This document shows, one piece after another, positions 55,510 through 64,000 of a DNA stretch of 64,000 nucleotides. Source of the stretch: Trichopria drosophilae. Its lineage: Eukaryota > Arthropoda > Insecta > Hymenoptera > Diapriidae. Both the position numbers and the translations under genes were made by a program. The stretch lies in NCBI GenBank assembly GCA_030407085.1, contig CM059582.1, positions 69,211,501 to 69,275,500 of the forward strand, given 5' to 3'. The notes beneath the pieces were generated by a model. It saw only the letters and a program-made list of their open reading frames with translations. It was not told where the DNA came from and ran no database searches. Numbering within the stretch: position 1 is the first letter of the stretch; every line of letters begins with the position of its first letter.

Positions 55510-56318
55510 TGTAACGAGGTCCCCGTGGCGGACGCAACGACTCGTTACGATGAACCGCTCCGGCCGGCACAGACTCATATTAATGGTTCTGGTTGGTTAC
55601 AGGAGGCCGAGCGGAACACAGGGCAACGACGAGCGGCGAAAAGCACCGAAGAGAGAGAGAGAGAGAGAACGGAGAGAGAGAGAGAGAAAGCGCGTAACAC
55701 GTGGGACCGATCACGTGGGCCGCGCGCCGGCGACGACCGGCGCGAGAGAGGAGAGACTTCGCTGAACCGCGATACCGTCGTGACGCGCTAACGAACACTC
55801 GGGTTTTGCGAAAAATAATCGAATTCCGTGCGATCAGGGTGCGACGTGGATCTTGCGACGCCGCGCCGTCGAGGTGAACTCCGCGTCCCTGGAGGAGAAA
55901 GACGCCCCGGCGACCGCAGGACACACGGGAGCTTCCATTTTGTAAGTACCGGCTCGGCCGAATTACTTGGCGGGATTCATTCTCTCGGGTCCTTCTCTCT
56001 CCTTCGCTCTCTTGGGCTCATGCGGGAGCCTATCTCCGCGAGTGGAACGCGAACGCGACGGTCCAGGGTGCCCCGCGAGACACAGCGGCGTTAATCGCGA
56101 CATTTGTAAAGGTCTCCCATCCGGAATTCAATAAAGGCCCTTTTGGCACTGTTTATACTCAGCCTCGTACTTTTCGTTTTTGTATACGACCTTGTCCCCT
56201 TCAGGGAGTTCGCCGCACCAAGCTAGCCGGTGGACGATTTCGCCGCGGGTTGCGTCCTCAGGACGTCAAACGGGACAGATTCCGTTCGAAGCAATTCGCG
56301 CACAAGAAAGGCGTTACA
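55510..56318 (+). mobile_element. Gypsy-3 5' LTR
   Basis: TGTAACGAGGTCC to GGCGTTACA (TG...CA, with short inverted ends TGTAAC/GTTACA), 809 bases. Contains a (GA)n stretch at about 55648-55690 and a good splice donor GTAAGTACC at about 55941. AATAAA is at 56130. Compared with the 3' LTR copy it has small indels (CGACGA and GATCACGTGG blocks). Confidence 0.85.
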
Positions 56319-56337
56319 TGGCACCCAACGTCAATAG
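56319..56337 (+). other. Gypsy-3 primer binding site
   Basis: TGGCACCCAACGTCAATAG directly follows the LTR end. The first 13 bases differ by one from the TGGCGCCCAACGT site known for tRNA-Lys primers in some retroviruses; match to the local tRNA is not tested. Confidence 0.7.
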
Positions 56338-57836
56338 AACGGGCCAATTTTAATTAAAAATAATTACAGTTCGCCCGTACACGACAAAAATTGTGAAAAG
56401 TACGAGAAAACAAAACCCTGACAGGGAATTTCAAACGGGAAACCGCAGCGCAGTAGATATTACGAATTTCGAATCTTAAATTCGAAAATAATATCGCGAA
56501 AAATCGAAAAGCATAGTTTGGCGAAATAGCGAAGAAAATTTGCGATTTTCTTTAATTGACGTATTTCGTAATCCCTGGGTTACGAGGAATCGACCGTAGC
56601 ACTTTGTAAACAAGGCGACTTGTTTACATTCTCGCATCGTGAACGAGAAATAAGGACGAAAGAAAATACTTTCGTAAATTATAAAAGGAAAATTAGAATA
56701 AATTAAATTGAATGAGAATTTGAAAACGGGAATATTCGAAACTTCTCCCTGTTAGACAGGTACGGACATCTTTCGGAAAAATAATATTTCAATTTTTCGG
56801 AAAACATTGTCGGAAAATATTCAATAATTAGGAGAACATCGAATTAAATTTACAATTCCCTGCAAATTACGTACTTCGTATTTCCGTATATACGAAGAAT
56901 TTGCGATTGCTCCCTGTAAACAAAGCGCCTTTGTTTACATTCTCGCTCTGTAGACGAGGAATGAATACGAAAGAAAATACTTTCGTCGATTATAAAACAA
57001 AATTGGGAAATAATGTTCAAATCTAGAAACCTGTCAATCATAAAATTTTAATTTTCACTTTCTGTTCAATTTTCTCAAAATACGAATTAGAAAACAATAC
57101 TGCTAATCAAATACAAGCGTGCGCAGAAAATTTAAGAAATAGAATTAAAAATAATTACATAACTTATTTATATACTAAACTTATTTAGTTACTAAATTAT
57201 TTTAGGTATATGTATTATATTTCAATCTTCTGGAAGGCGGTGATGTAATTATTTGTAATTAATGCGATTTTGAAATTAGGTTATGGCAAAAGATCCTATA
57301 ATTTCGACTATTCAGTATTTTGAAACGAAATAACCCTGAGTAATCAAACTTAAATCAGAGTTACATGCCGAACATTTCCGAACTTGCCAGAAAACTCAAA
57401 AAGGTTATTATATTCAAATCACCTGCTTAACAGGAGAACAAAGTTATTCAATAATTGCATTAAAGCATAGAAAAGAAATACTCGAAATTATGCAAGGTAA
57501 TCAAACGGCATTTAGCAATAAGAATTGAATAATTTACATGTAATATTACAAGTGCGCGAATATATATTTGTAAAATAAAATTGCCGTCAAGAGGCAGAAG
57601 AAAGAAGTTCCCTGTAAACAGGGTAAGAATAAAAGCGTAATAGTGAATGCCGCGACACGGGTCGGTATTACAGCGTACTGCAGTATCGGTCGACAGAAAC
57701 TAGAATCGACCACAAGAACAATCAAAAGAAAGGAACCGACGACAGGAGAAATAAACTGTCGGCAAGGCAGAATCAACGCTTACCAGCCGATAAAAGAGTT
57801 TCCTACCCTGCGGAATAGTAACAGATTCATAAGAAA
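56338..57836 (+). other. Gypsy-3 leader with hairpins
   Basis: 1.5 kb without a gene. A stretch of about 100 bases at 56590-56690 recurs at 56900-57000. Each copy has a strong hairpin around TGTAAACAA: a 10-bp stem with GCGA loop (56605-56628), and an 11-bp stem with CGC loop (56915-56939). A third is CCCTGTAAACAGGG at 57610-57623. The segment from about 57640 to 57836 is open in a minor frame but has no motif. Confidence 0.65.
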
Positions 57837-59792
57837 ATGGACACCGCTGTTCACAGCGAATATACCCCGGAGCAGGAGCTAGAAGGATTGGATGTGGAAG
57901 GATGGACATTTAACCTACCGGAAGAAAATTTGGACGAAAAACTCCGAAAGCTAAACCTGAAAACATCAAGTCGGAAAATGATAAAAGCGGATCGCTTATA
58001 TCGCCGTATAATGGGCGACTACTCAGCAGCCGACTTTGAACCAACGACCACACCAGACTCTCCCGAGCAAGAAAAGATGGAGTATAGAAACGCCCTGTTG
58101 GCGACGTTTATAGAAGAGACAATACCCATCCTGAGGGAGGAACAAGAGGAATACGAAGAACAAAGCGAAAATAGTGAAACCCCAATCACAAAGGCAGCGA
58201 GCACGATAGATGGCGCGGCAGTCCAAAACACGACACCGATCACAACGATCGCAGCGACGCTGCATCACACGAGCGTCATAACAACGAATGCAACCAGAAC
58301 GGTCACATCGGCATCAGCCACTACGTTACTAAACGACATGGTCGAGTACGAGCTCCCAAATGGCACATGGGAAATAATGCCAAGAAGAATTGCGGCAGCA
58401 TTCGAAGCGCAGAAAACACTGCACGAACAACAGCAAGCAAACATACAAAGCTTGCAACAAAAATGTGATCACCTGATGGAGATCACAGAGGTGCTAATAC
58501 CGCACCAAGAAGATGCCCCTGCAAGGTCAAGTACCCGGATAGGCAGAGGAACGCCATCAGTGAACTTCCAGGACACGTATCAAATAAATTATAACGACAC
58601 AGTGACAGGAGGACAACCTCCAATACTCGGAAGAAACCCTTCCAGGAACATAAACATCACACAAATACCCCACGCCATTCCTGTATCGCGTCAACCTCTA
58701 GGGCGAATCTCGAGCCAACCACCCCTGCCAGGAGAGGAAGTCTCTAGGGGGAGGGGAGGTATTCCGAACATACAGTCGGAATTCGGAAGTCGGTTCGACG
58801 CATCCTCAAGGTGGAACCAGAGCTTTCGGGACGTGGGAAAAATAGCGCGTCAGTGGAGGATAAGCTTCTCGGGCTCACAAGGATGTAGAGTCGAGACCTT
58901 CTTAGCCAGGGTCGAGGAATGTCGTGCACAGGCAAATGTCACGGACGAGGAAATGTTGAACGCACTACCAGAGCTCCTGACGGGCTCGGCCAAACGGTGG
59001 TACAACATGTCCAAGAACACGTGGAGGACGTGGAATGACTTTTGCCGTTCGGCAAAAAGATGCTACGGGTTCAGTCAACAGGACTGTCAACGCCTGTGGG
59101 CCGAAGCGAATAGCCGTACGCAAGGAATCGATGAACCGGTACGGGATTACATCGGGTGCCTGTCGGCACTCCTAGAACTATACCCCTGCCCGCTGACCCT
59201 GGAGCAGCACTTGAACTTCCTATACCGGAACATGAAACCGGACCTACAATGGCGGATCCGGATGGATGATATTCGGAACCTAGAGGACTTTATGGTGGCG
59301 GCAGCCGCCGCAGAAAGCGCCGAAGAAGCTCGGCGAATTTACAGAGGCCCCCCACCTCCAGAAGAGACCCTGATACCTGAAGTGGCCTACAGCAGGGCCA
59401 AAAGGACGGTGAAAAACCCTCCCAATCTGGCAGCCGTGGAAAAGCCGGCCAACAGCGAGGTCAGTCAGTTGGAGAAGATCCTCGCGGCAATTCAGGAGGA
59501 ATTGCGAACCTTACGAGAGGCCTGCACGGCCCCTCGGAGAACCGATGAAGGGGTCGCGGCAAAACCTCCACCAATACCGTGGAAGAAGCAGTCAACGTCT
59601 CCTGAAAGGACATCGAGGAAAGGGTCCAGCCCCCCTTCCCCGCCGACGTCGAGAAGAAAACCGCTGTTCAGGAGGGAAGACTCAGCGGCGAAAGACGCGA
59701 AGGCGAACCTAACCTGTTGGACGTGCAAGAGACCCGGATACACGCGTAATACCTGCCCGCAGTGTTCGGAAAACCCCTCCCGGAGTCAATAG
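57837..59792 (+). CDS. gag: Gypsy-3 gag, 651 codons
   Basis: ATG at 57837 after a long leader; single open frame. N-terminal 300 residues are Thr/Ala/Gln-rich and low in order; the retrotransposon-gag domain is at about residues 320-480 (RWRISFSGSQGCRVETFL, WYNMSKNTWRTW, LTLEQHLNFLYRNMKPDLQW). A Pro/Ser/Arg-rich linker leads to one knuckle at about residues 626-639, CWTCKRPGYTRNTC, where the usual His ligand is Tyr. The stop at 59790-59792 overlaps the protease frame (-1 relative to gag). The gag protein makes the particle and binds RNA; with a Tyr in the knuckle, zinc binding may be impaired. Length is long for gag but reasonable for insect Gypsy elements. Confidence 0.85.
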   Translation: MDTAVHSEYTPEQELEGLDVEGWTFNLPEENLDEKLRKLNLKTSSRKMIKADRLYRRIMGDYSAADFEPTTTPDSPEQEKMEYRNALLATFIEETIPILREEQEEYEEQSENSETPITKAASTIDGAAVQNTTPITTIAATLHHTSVITTNATRTVTSASATTLLNDMVEYELPNGTWEIMPRRIAAAFEAQKTLHEQQQANIQSLQQKCDHLMEITEVLIPHQEDAPARSSTRIGRGTPSVNFQDTYQINYNDTVTGGQPPILGRNPSRNINITQIPHAIPVSRQPLGRISSQPPLPGEEVSRGRGGIPNIQSEFGSRFDASSRWNQSFRDVGKIARQWRISFSGSQGCRVETFLARVEECRAQANVTDEEMLNALPELLTGSAKRWYNMSKNTWRTWNDFCRSAKRCYGFSQQDCQRLWAEANSRTQGIDEPVRDYIGCLSALLELYPCPLTLEQHLNFLYRNMKPDLQWRIRMDDIRNLEDFMVAAAAAESAEEARRIYRGPPPPEETLIPEVAYSRAKRTVKNPPNLAAVEKPANSEVSQLEKILAAIQEELRTLREACTAPRRTDEGVAAKPPPIPWKKQSTSPERTSRKGSSPPSPPTSRRKPLFRREDSAAKDAKANLTCWTCKRPGYTRNTCPQCSENPSRSQ

Positions 59793-60277
59793 ATGAGGTC
59801 GCGATGTCTCCGGAAGAGGTCTCTACGGCCTCAAGCGTAGACGAATCTCCCGAGGTCGCCCCGGTCCAAAGTGCAGGCGCTGAACCCGGCGAAGACTACC
59901 GCAGATGGTGGGTCACGGCCAAGATTCACTGCTTCGAAATACAAGCCCTGTTTGATCCTGGGGCCGGCCGCCCGGACAGCCATCGGGCCAATTGGGCTGC
60001 AGATCGCAGCCAACTGCGGGGAACCCCTCGTGCCGTACGTAGGACACGGCGCAAGAGTAGCGGACGGCACCTACTCGCCGATACTCGGCTACATAACCTT
60101 ACCATTTCGGGTAGGTCCCGTCGAGAAGAGCCTGACGGCCATAGTCATGCCACAGCTCGACACCGAGTGCCTGCTAGGCGCGGATTTCCTACGAGCCTTC
60201 GATGCGGTCCTGTATCCCCGGAAGAATGTTCTACGAGTAGAAGGGGCACAGGACGCGATACCGGTGGAGATTGCTAG
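59772..60277 (+). pseudogene. Gypsy-3 protease, N-terminal part in -1 frame, frameshifted
   Basis: Frame -1 relative to gag is open from the overlap with gag: GKPLPESIDEVAMSPEEV, then HCFEIQALFDPGAG near 59925-59965 with the aspartic protease Asp (DPGA instead of the more usual DSGA). A one-base gain near 59965-59975 (run GGGGCCGGCCGCCC) throws the reading out of frame. Protease continues in the next-listed pol frame (TAIGPIGLQIAANCG, LLGADFLRAF). Further open sequence to 60277 in this frame is not protease. Gag-pro overlap implies -1 frameshifting in the intact ancestor. Confidence 0.7.
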
Positions 60278-63200
60278 TCTCCACCCTGGAGAGACTCGCC
60301 CCTCCCCGACGGGAGGCACCGTTCGACTCTCGGACGAAGAAAGAGCACGACTCGACGCAACCCTGCATCGGGTACTTCGAGAAGAACCGCCCACCCTGGG
60401 CTGCACCGACTTGGTGGAACATGACATCGCCCTGACGGCGACAAATCCGATTAAACAGCGGTACTACCCGGTATCGCGTAAAATCGAAGAGATCATGCAT
60501 GCGCAAGTAGATGACATGCTGGCACAAGGCATCATCGAACCTTCGACCAGTGGATGGTCAAGCCCCGTCGTGATGGTCAGAAAGAGCAACGGGACTTACC
60601 GCTTTTGTGTGCATTACCGTAAGTTGAACAAGGTCACGAAATCGAATGCGTATCCGATACCGTATATGGATACCATTTTGAGGAAGTTGCAACGAGCGCG
60701 GTACATCACGACACTGGACCTGAGCAACGCGTACCACCAGATCCGTATGAAGAAAGAGGCGTGCCCCCTGACGGCGTTCACCGTACCTGGCAAAGGCCTT
60801 TACCAATTCAAGAGGATGCCCTTCGGCCTGACTGGCGCACCAGCTACTTTCCAAGCTCTTCTGGACTCTCTTATTGGAGCCGAACTGGAGCCCCATGCGT
60901 TCGCCTATCTCGATGACATCATTATTGTCACCGAGACCTTCGACGAACACGTGAAATGGCTGGAATACGTTCTAAAACGGATTCAGGGCGCTGGCCTCAC
61001 CGTAAGTCGGGAGAAAAGTCACTTCTGCAGGGAGGAAGTGAAGTACTTGGGCGTCCTGGTGAACCAACAAGGATTCCGGCCTGACCCGGACAAGATTGCA
61101 CCCATCGTGGATTATCCTGCGCCAAGGAACCTGAAGCAGCTAAGAAGATTCATGGGAATGGCTTCCTGGTACAGGAAATTTCTGCGCGACTTTGCGACAG
61201 TCGCCGAACCCCTGACGCGCCTAACTAAAAAGAATGTGCGCTATGATTGGACGGAGGAGTGTTGGGCGTCGTTCGAACGAATTAGGGGGATGATCGCTAC
61301 GGCCCCGGTCCTGCAACGGCCGGATTTCGATGTAGAGTTCGTCGTGCAGACGGATGCAAGTGACACGGGACTCGGCGCCGTAATTACGCAGGAGGTCGAA
61401 GGGAGCGAAAGGGTGCTCGCCTTCGCGAGCCGGGCGATGTCGGCCGCCGAGCGCAATTATTCCGTGACCGAGCCGGAGTGCCTCGCCGTCCTGTGGGCGA
61501 TCCAAAAATTCCGCCCGTATGTGGAAGGGTACCACTTCCGGGTTATCACCGACCATAGTAGCCTAATGTGGCTGTTTGACCTCCGAAATCCTACCGGGAG
61601 ATTGGCTAGATGGTCGTTACAACTTCAGGGCTACAGTTTCAAGGTGGAGCACCGAGACGGAGCCTTGAACCACGTCCCGGATGCACTGTCCCGAATGTTC
61701 GAAGGAGAGACTCAGGAAATCAACGCCGTAGAGGCCATGAAGGGGGAAACCCTGTTGGACGACTGGTACCGTCGACGGCTCGCAGAAATTCGGGAGAGCC
61801 CGAAGGACCACCCGTGGTGAAAGGTCATCGGGACGAAAATGTACGTGTACCGCCCGGATCCCGTCATCGAGGACCTGATCGGCGATGAGGAAGTCTGGAA
61901 GCTTGTGCTCCCGAAGGAGAAACGGAACGATGCCCTGAGGGAGTGCCACGATGACGCTACCGCGGGTCACCTCGGCCAGCGGAAGACCTACGACCGGCTA
62001 AAGCGTACGTTCTGGTGGCCGTCGATACACAAAGACGTGGCGACTTACGTGAGGAACTGCATGGGGTGTCAACAATGTAAAGTACTGCAAACCACACCGG
62101 CCGGACTCCTCGGACGCCGAGAAGTCGAACGTCCCTGGCAATATGTCGCCGGCGACGTGATGGGCCCCTTTCCACGCAGCAAGCATGGATACGAGTACGT
62201 CCTTGTCTTCGAGGATCTGTTTACTCGATGGGCCGAAGTCCTCCCCCTGAGGAAGGCAAACGGTCCGACAATTGCGTCGGCCCTAGAGGAGAAAGTCATC
62301 CTGCGATTCGGGCCATCCGAAGTATTCCTTTCGGATAACGGCCCCGAGTTCAAAAATGCAGCGGTCGACCAACTCCTGCTGAAATACAAGATAGAGAGAG
62401 AGTTTACGCCGAGGTACCACCCGCAGGCGAATCCTGTAGAGCGGGTAAATCGTACCATCAAGAGCATGATGATCCGGGCCTACATCGAGAGCGATCATCG
62501 CACCTGGGATGTGCACCTGCGAGAAATCACTTTCGCATATAACACGGCGACACAGGAGTCGACCGGCTTCAGCCCTGCGATGCTTAATTACGGCCGCCAC
62601 CCGGAAGCACCCCCTGGATTAAGGCGGGAAGATGACCGAGTCGCGCGACAGGAGGAAAAGGAGAATAGCCTAAGCGCGTGGGAGAAACGAATGTCCCACC
62701 TGCGAGCCTTACATCAAGAAGCTCGCGTGAACTCCCAAGACGCACAGCGGCGACAAGCCCGTTATTACGACGAGCGACACCGCGACATCCAGTTTGCGGT
62801 GGGCGACCGCGTCTGGAAGCGAAACCGCGTCCTCTCATCGGCTGCCCAAGGAATCGCGGCCAAGCTGGCGCCGAAGTTCGTAGGGCCATACACGGTTACC
62901 GCAAGATTTGGGAGAACGTCGTACGAACTCTGCGACGCTGCCGGTCAGAGCGACGGCGTGTCCCATGTGGTCGACTTGAAGCCGGTGAGCAATACCCCGG
63001 AAGAGGAAAGGACGCCCGACAACTTCCCTGAGGAAGCCGAAAGCCCTCCAGTTCCGACCCAGGAGGGGGCTGCGAGGCGCGGTCCGGGCCGCCCGAGGAA
63101 AAATTTCGCCGCGATTCCCCGGCCCGCTCCCCTCAGTATGCCCTCCCGAGAGGCGGAAGAAGTTGTCCCTGAACATAGACCTCGAGGGCGACCGCGAGGG

Positions 63201-63287
63201 TCGAGAGCGCCAACGCCCCCGAACGTAAATGTGTCCCCACGCCGAACGCGATCGAGGCGCCAAAACGCCCCAAGCAACGTGCCTTGA
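59960..63287 (+). pseudogene. pol: Gypsy-3 pol (protease end, RT, RNase H, integrase), one stop
   Basis: One frame, broken only by TGA at 61818-61820 (likely Trp) between RNase H and integrase. The protease end has LLGADFLRAFDAVLYP (60170-60220). RT is at about 60430-61000: SSPVVMVRKSNGTYRFCVHYRKLN, LDLSNAYHQI, FGLTGAPATFQ, catalytic YLDDIIIV near 60905. RNase H has VQTDASDTGLGAV (61345) and VITDHSSLMWLFD (61540). Integrase: H-x-GHLG and CMGCQQC finger (61950-62080), catalytic Asp in AGDVMGP (62152), Asp in LSDNGPEF (62334), Glu in NPVERVNR (62436). The end has a GPYTVTARF (GPY/F) motif near 62881 and a basic Pro/Arg-rich tail. Confidence 0.9.
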
Positions 63288-63580
63288 AGGTCGACGAAAT
63301 GTACCGCGCCGGTCCCTGCAGGGACGCGACCTCCGTGCCGGGAAGTGAAAACGTGGCCCCTTCTGGGCCACGTAAATAAAATCTGGAAAGAGAAGAGCCG
63401 GAGTGTAAATTTATGAACCCTCCCCCTCCTTTGTGCTGGGTTTTATCCGGCTTTCCTTGCATGCAAGATTCGCGCACACCTCTCAAGGTGGCCGTATGTA
63501 CTTTCTTTTGTGTTTTGTAGCCTAACTGGTGCCCTCCAGGCTGTTCGGTCTCGAGTTGGTACCTCGGGTACTCAGCGTCT
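63288..63580 (+). other. Gypsy-3 3' UTR with hairpins
   Basis: GTCCCTGCAGGGAC at 63312-63325 is a perfect palindrome. ACGTGGCCC/GGGCCACGT at 63351-63373 is a 9-bp stem, 5-base loop; AATAAA follows at 63374-63379. These look like a 3' end/transport or polyadenylation-region structure, function unknown. Confidence 0.6.
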
Positions 63581-63593
63581 GGGGGCGGGGAGT
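63581..63593 (+). other. Gypsy-3 polypurine tract
   Basis: GGGGGCGGGGAGT just before the 3' LTR start (63594); the expected primer for plus-strand DNA synthesis, with one C interrupting. Confidence 0.75.
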
Positions 63594-64000
63594 TGTAACG
63601 AGGTCCCCGTGGCGGACGCAACGACTCGTTACGATGAACCGCACCGGGCGGCACCGACTCGTATTAATGGTTCTGGTTGGTTACAGGAGGCCGAGCGGAA
63701 CACAGGGCAGCGGCGAAAAGCACCGAAGAGAGAGAGAGAGAGAGAGAAAGCGCGTAACACGTGGGCCGCGCGCCGGCGACTACCGGCGCGAGAGAGGAGA
63801 GACCTCGCTGAACCGCGATACCGTCGTGACGCGCTAACGAACACTCGGGTTTTGCGAAAAATAATCGAATTCCGTGCGATCAGGGTGCGACGTGGGTCTT
63901 GCGACGCCGCGCCGTCGAGGTGAACTCCGCGTCCGAGTGTCGTGGAAGTGACGGGTGCTCCAAGGCACGAGTGTGAGAGCTCTGACCCCTGAGAACTCTG
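63594..64000 (+). mobile_element. Gypsy-3 3' LTR, first 407 bases, window end
   Basis: TGTAACGAGGTCC at 63594. It matches the 5' LTR well to GCGTCC (63934), with a shorter GA run and two deletions. The last 66 bases (from GAGTGTCGTGG) differ from the 5' LTR. The rest is outside the window. Confidence 0.85.

Larger units (their letters stand above)
55510..64000 (+). mobile_element. Gypsy-3: nearly complete Ty3/Gypsy retrotransposon
   Basis: It contains 5' LTR (55510-56318), primer binding site, long leader, gag, protease, RT, RNase H, integrase, polypurine tract and the first 407 bases of the 3' LTR, which runs off the window. RNase H precedes integrase, so Ty3/Gypsy; the GPY/F-type motif after the integrase core is typical of that group. 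Only two to three disabling changes exist, making it the youngest large element here. Confidence 0.9.

Noticed and set aside
55525..55791. Open frames over the GA repeat in the 5' LTR
   Set aside because: Low-complexity translation (Arg/Glu) of a microsatellite in an LTR.
62835..63371. 178-codon minus-strand frame within Gypsy-3
   Set aside because: Antisense of the Arg/Pro-rich integrase tail in GC-rich DNA; long antisense frames are expected there.

Overview
The window looks like repeat-rich nuclear DNA of an arthropod, most likely an insect. Support: remnants of many classic insect transposable-element families (Ty3/Gypsy, Ty1/copia, Jockey-type LINE, Tc1/mariner, tyrosine-recombinase elements, foldback MITEs), two short GT-AG intron candidates, AT-rich spacers and no prokaryotic gene organisation. 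An ant or other hymenopteran is my guess from the general look of the families; nothing in the sequence proves it. I see no rRNA gene, no CRISPR array and no complete conserved host gene. Two or three short spliced-exon candidates are the only possible host coding sequence.

Layout. 0.09-0.25 kb: possible terminal exon. 0.5-3.9 kb: decayed Ty3/Gypsy element (Gypsy-1) interrupted by a 466-bp long-TIR MITE. 5.3-5.7 kb: fragment of a transposon protein on the minus strand. 9.6-10.9 kb: hairpin plus a broken tyrosine recombinase on the minus strand. 12.6-16.3 kb: DNA transposon with about 180-bp inverted repeats and a broken DDE-like protein, split by a GC-rich insert. 18.2-19.3 kb: LINE ORF1-like remnant. 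19.6-29.3 kb: two direct copies (A and B) of a composite repeat (Gypsy fragment, then a TIR element with GGCGCCAAAACG arrays, then a 127-bp MITE) on either side of a broken Jockey-like LINE; copy B also holds a textbook solo LTR with a 4-bp target duplication. 30.3-34.7 kb: Ty1/copia element with 3' LTR. 35.8-36.0 kb: two spliced coding exons of unknown function. 36.1-40.3 kb: LTR-like block with a 38/39-bp minisatellite, then AT-rich nested foldbacks.

41.0-47.0 kb holds the most unusual unit. A SAM-like domain is split over two exons by a 2.36-kb intron filled with three foldback elements. It is followed in the same direction by a transposase-like protein, the C-terminal part of a YqaJ-type exonuclease, and an Ulp1-type (C48) cysteine protease fused to that exonuclease. 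I read it as one degraded multi-domain DNA transposon. A foldback at 45.4-45.7 kb inside it carries a hammerhead-ribozyme-like core.

47.7-49.6 kb: about 19-20 copies of a 68-bp tandem repeat whose edge lies inside a minus-strand mariner-like transposase; an inverted piece of the same transposase follows at 49.9 kb. 50.0-50.8 kb: 275-bp tandem repeat rich in TCAAGGTCA. 51-53.7 kb: small foldbacks and a tRNA-like Pol III remnant. 53.9-54.75 kb: second mariner-like transposase, internally deleted. 55.5-64.0 kb: the best preserved element, a Ty3/Gypsy retrotransposon (Gypsy-3) with 5' LTR, primer binding site, structured 1.5-kb leader, gag, pro-pol (one nonsense codon, one frameshift), polypurine tract and the start of a 3' LTR that runs off the window.

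Almost every coding region is broken, mostly by TGG-to-stop changes and homopolymer frameshifts, as expected of neutrally decaying transposons. Family names come from motifs recognised by eye; no database search was run.
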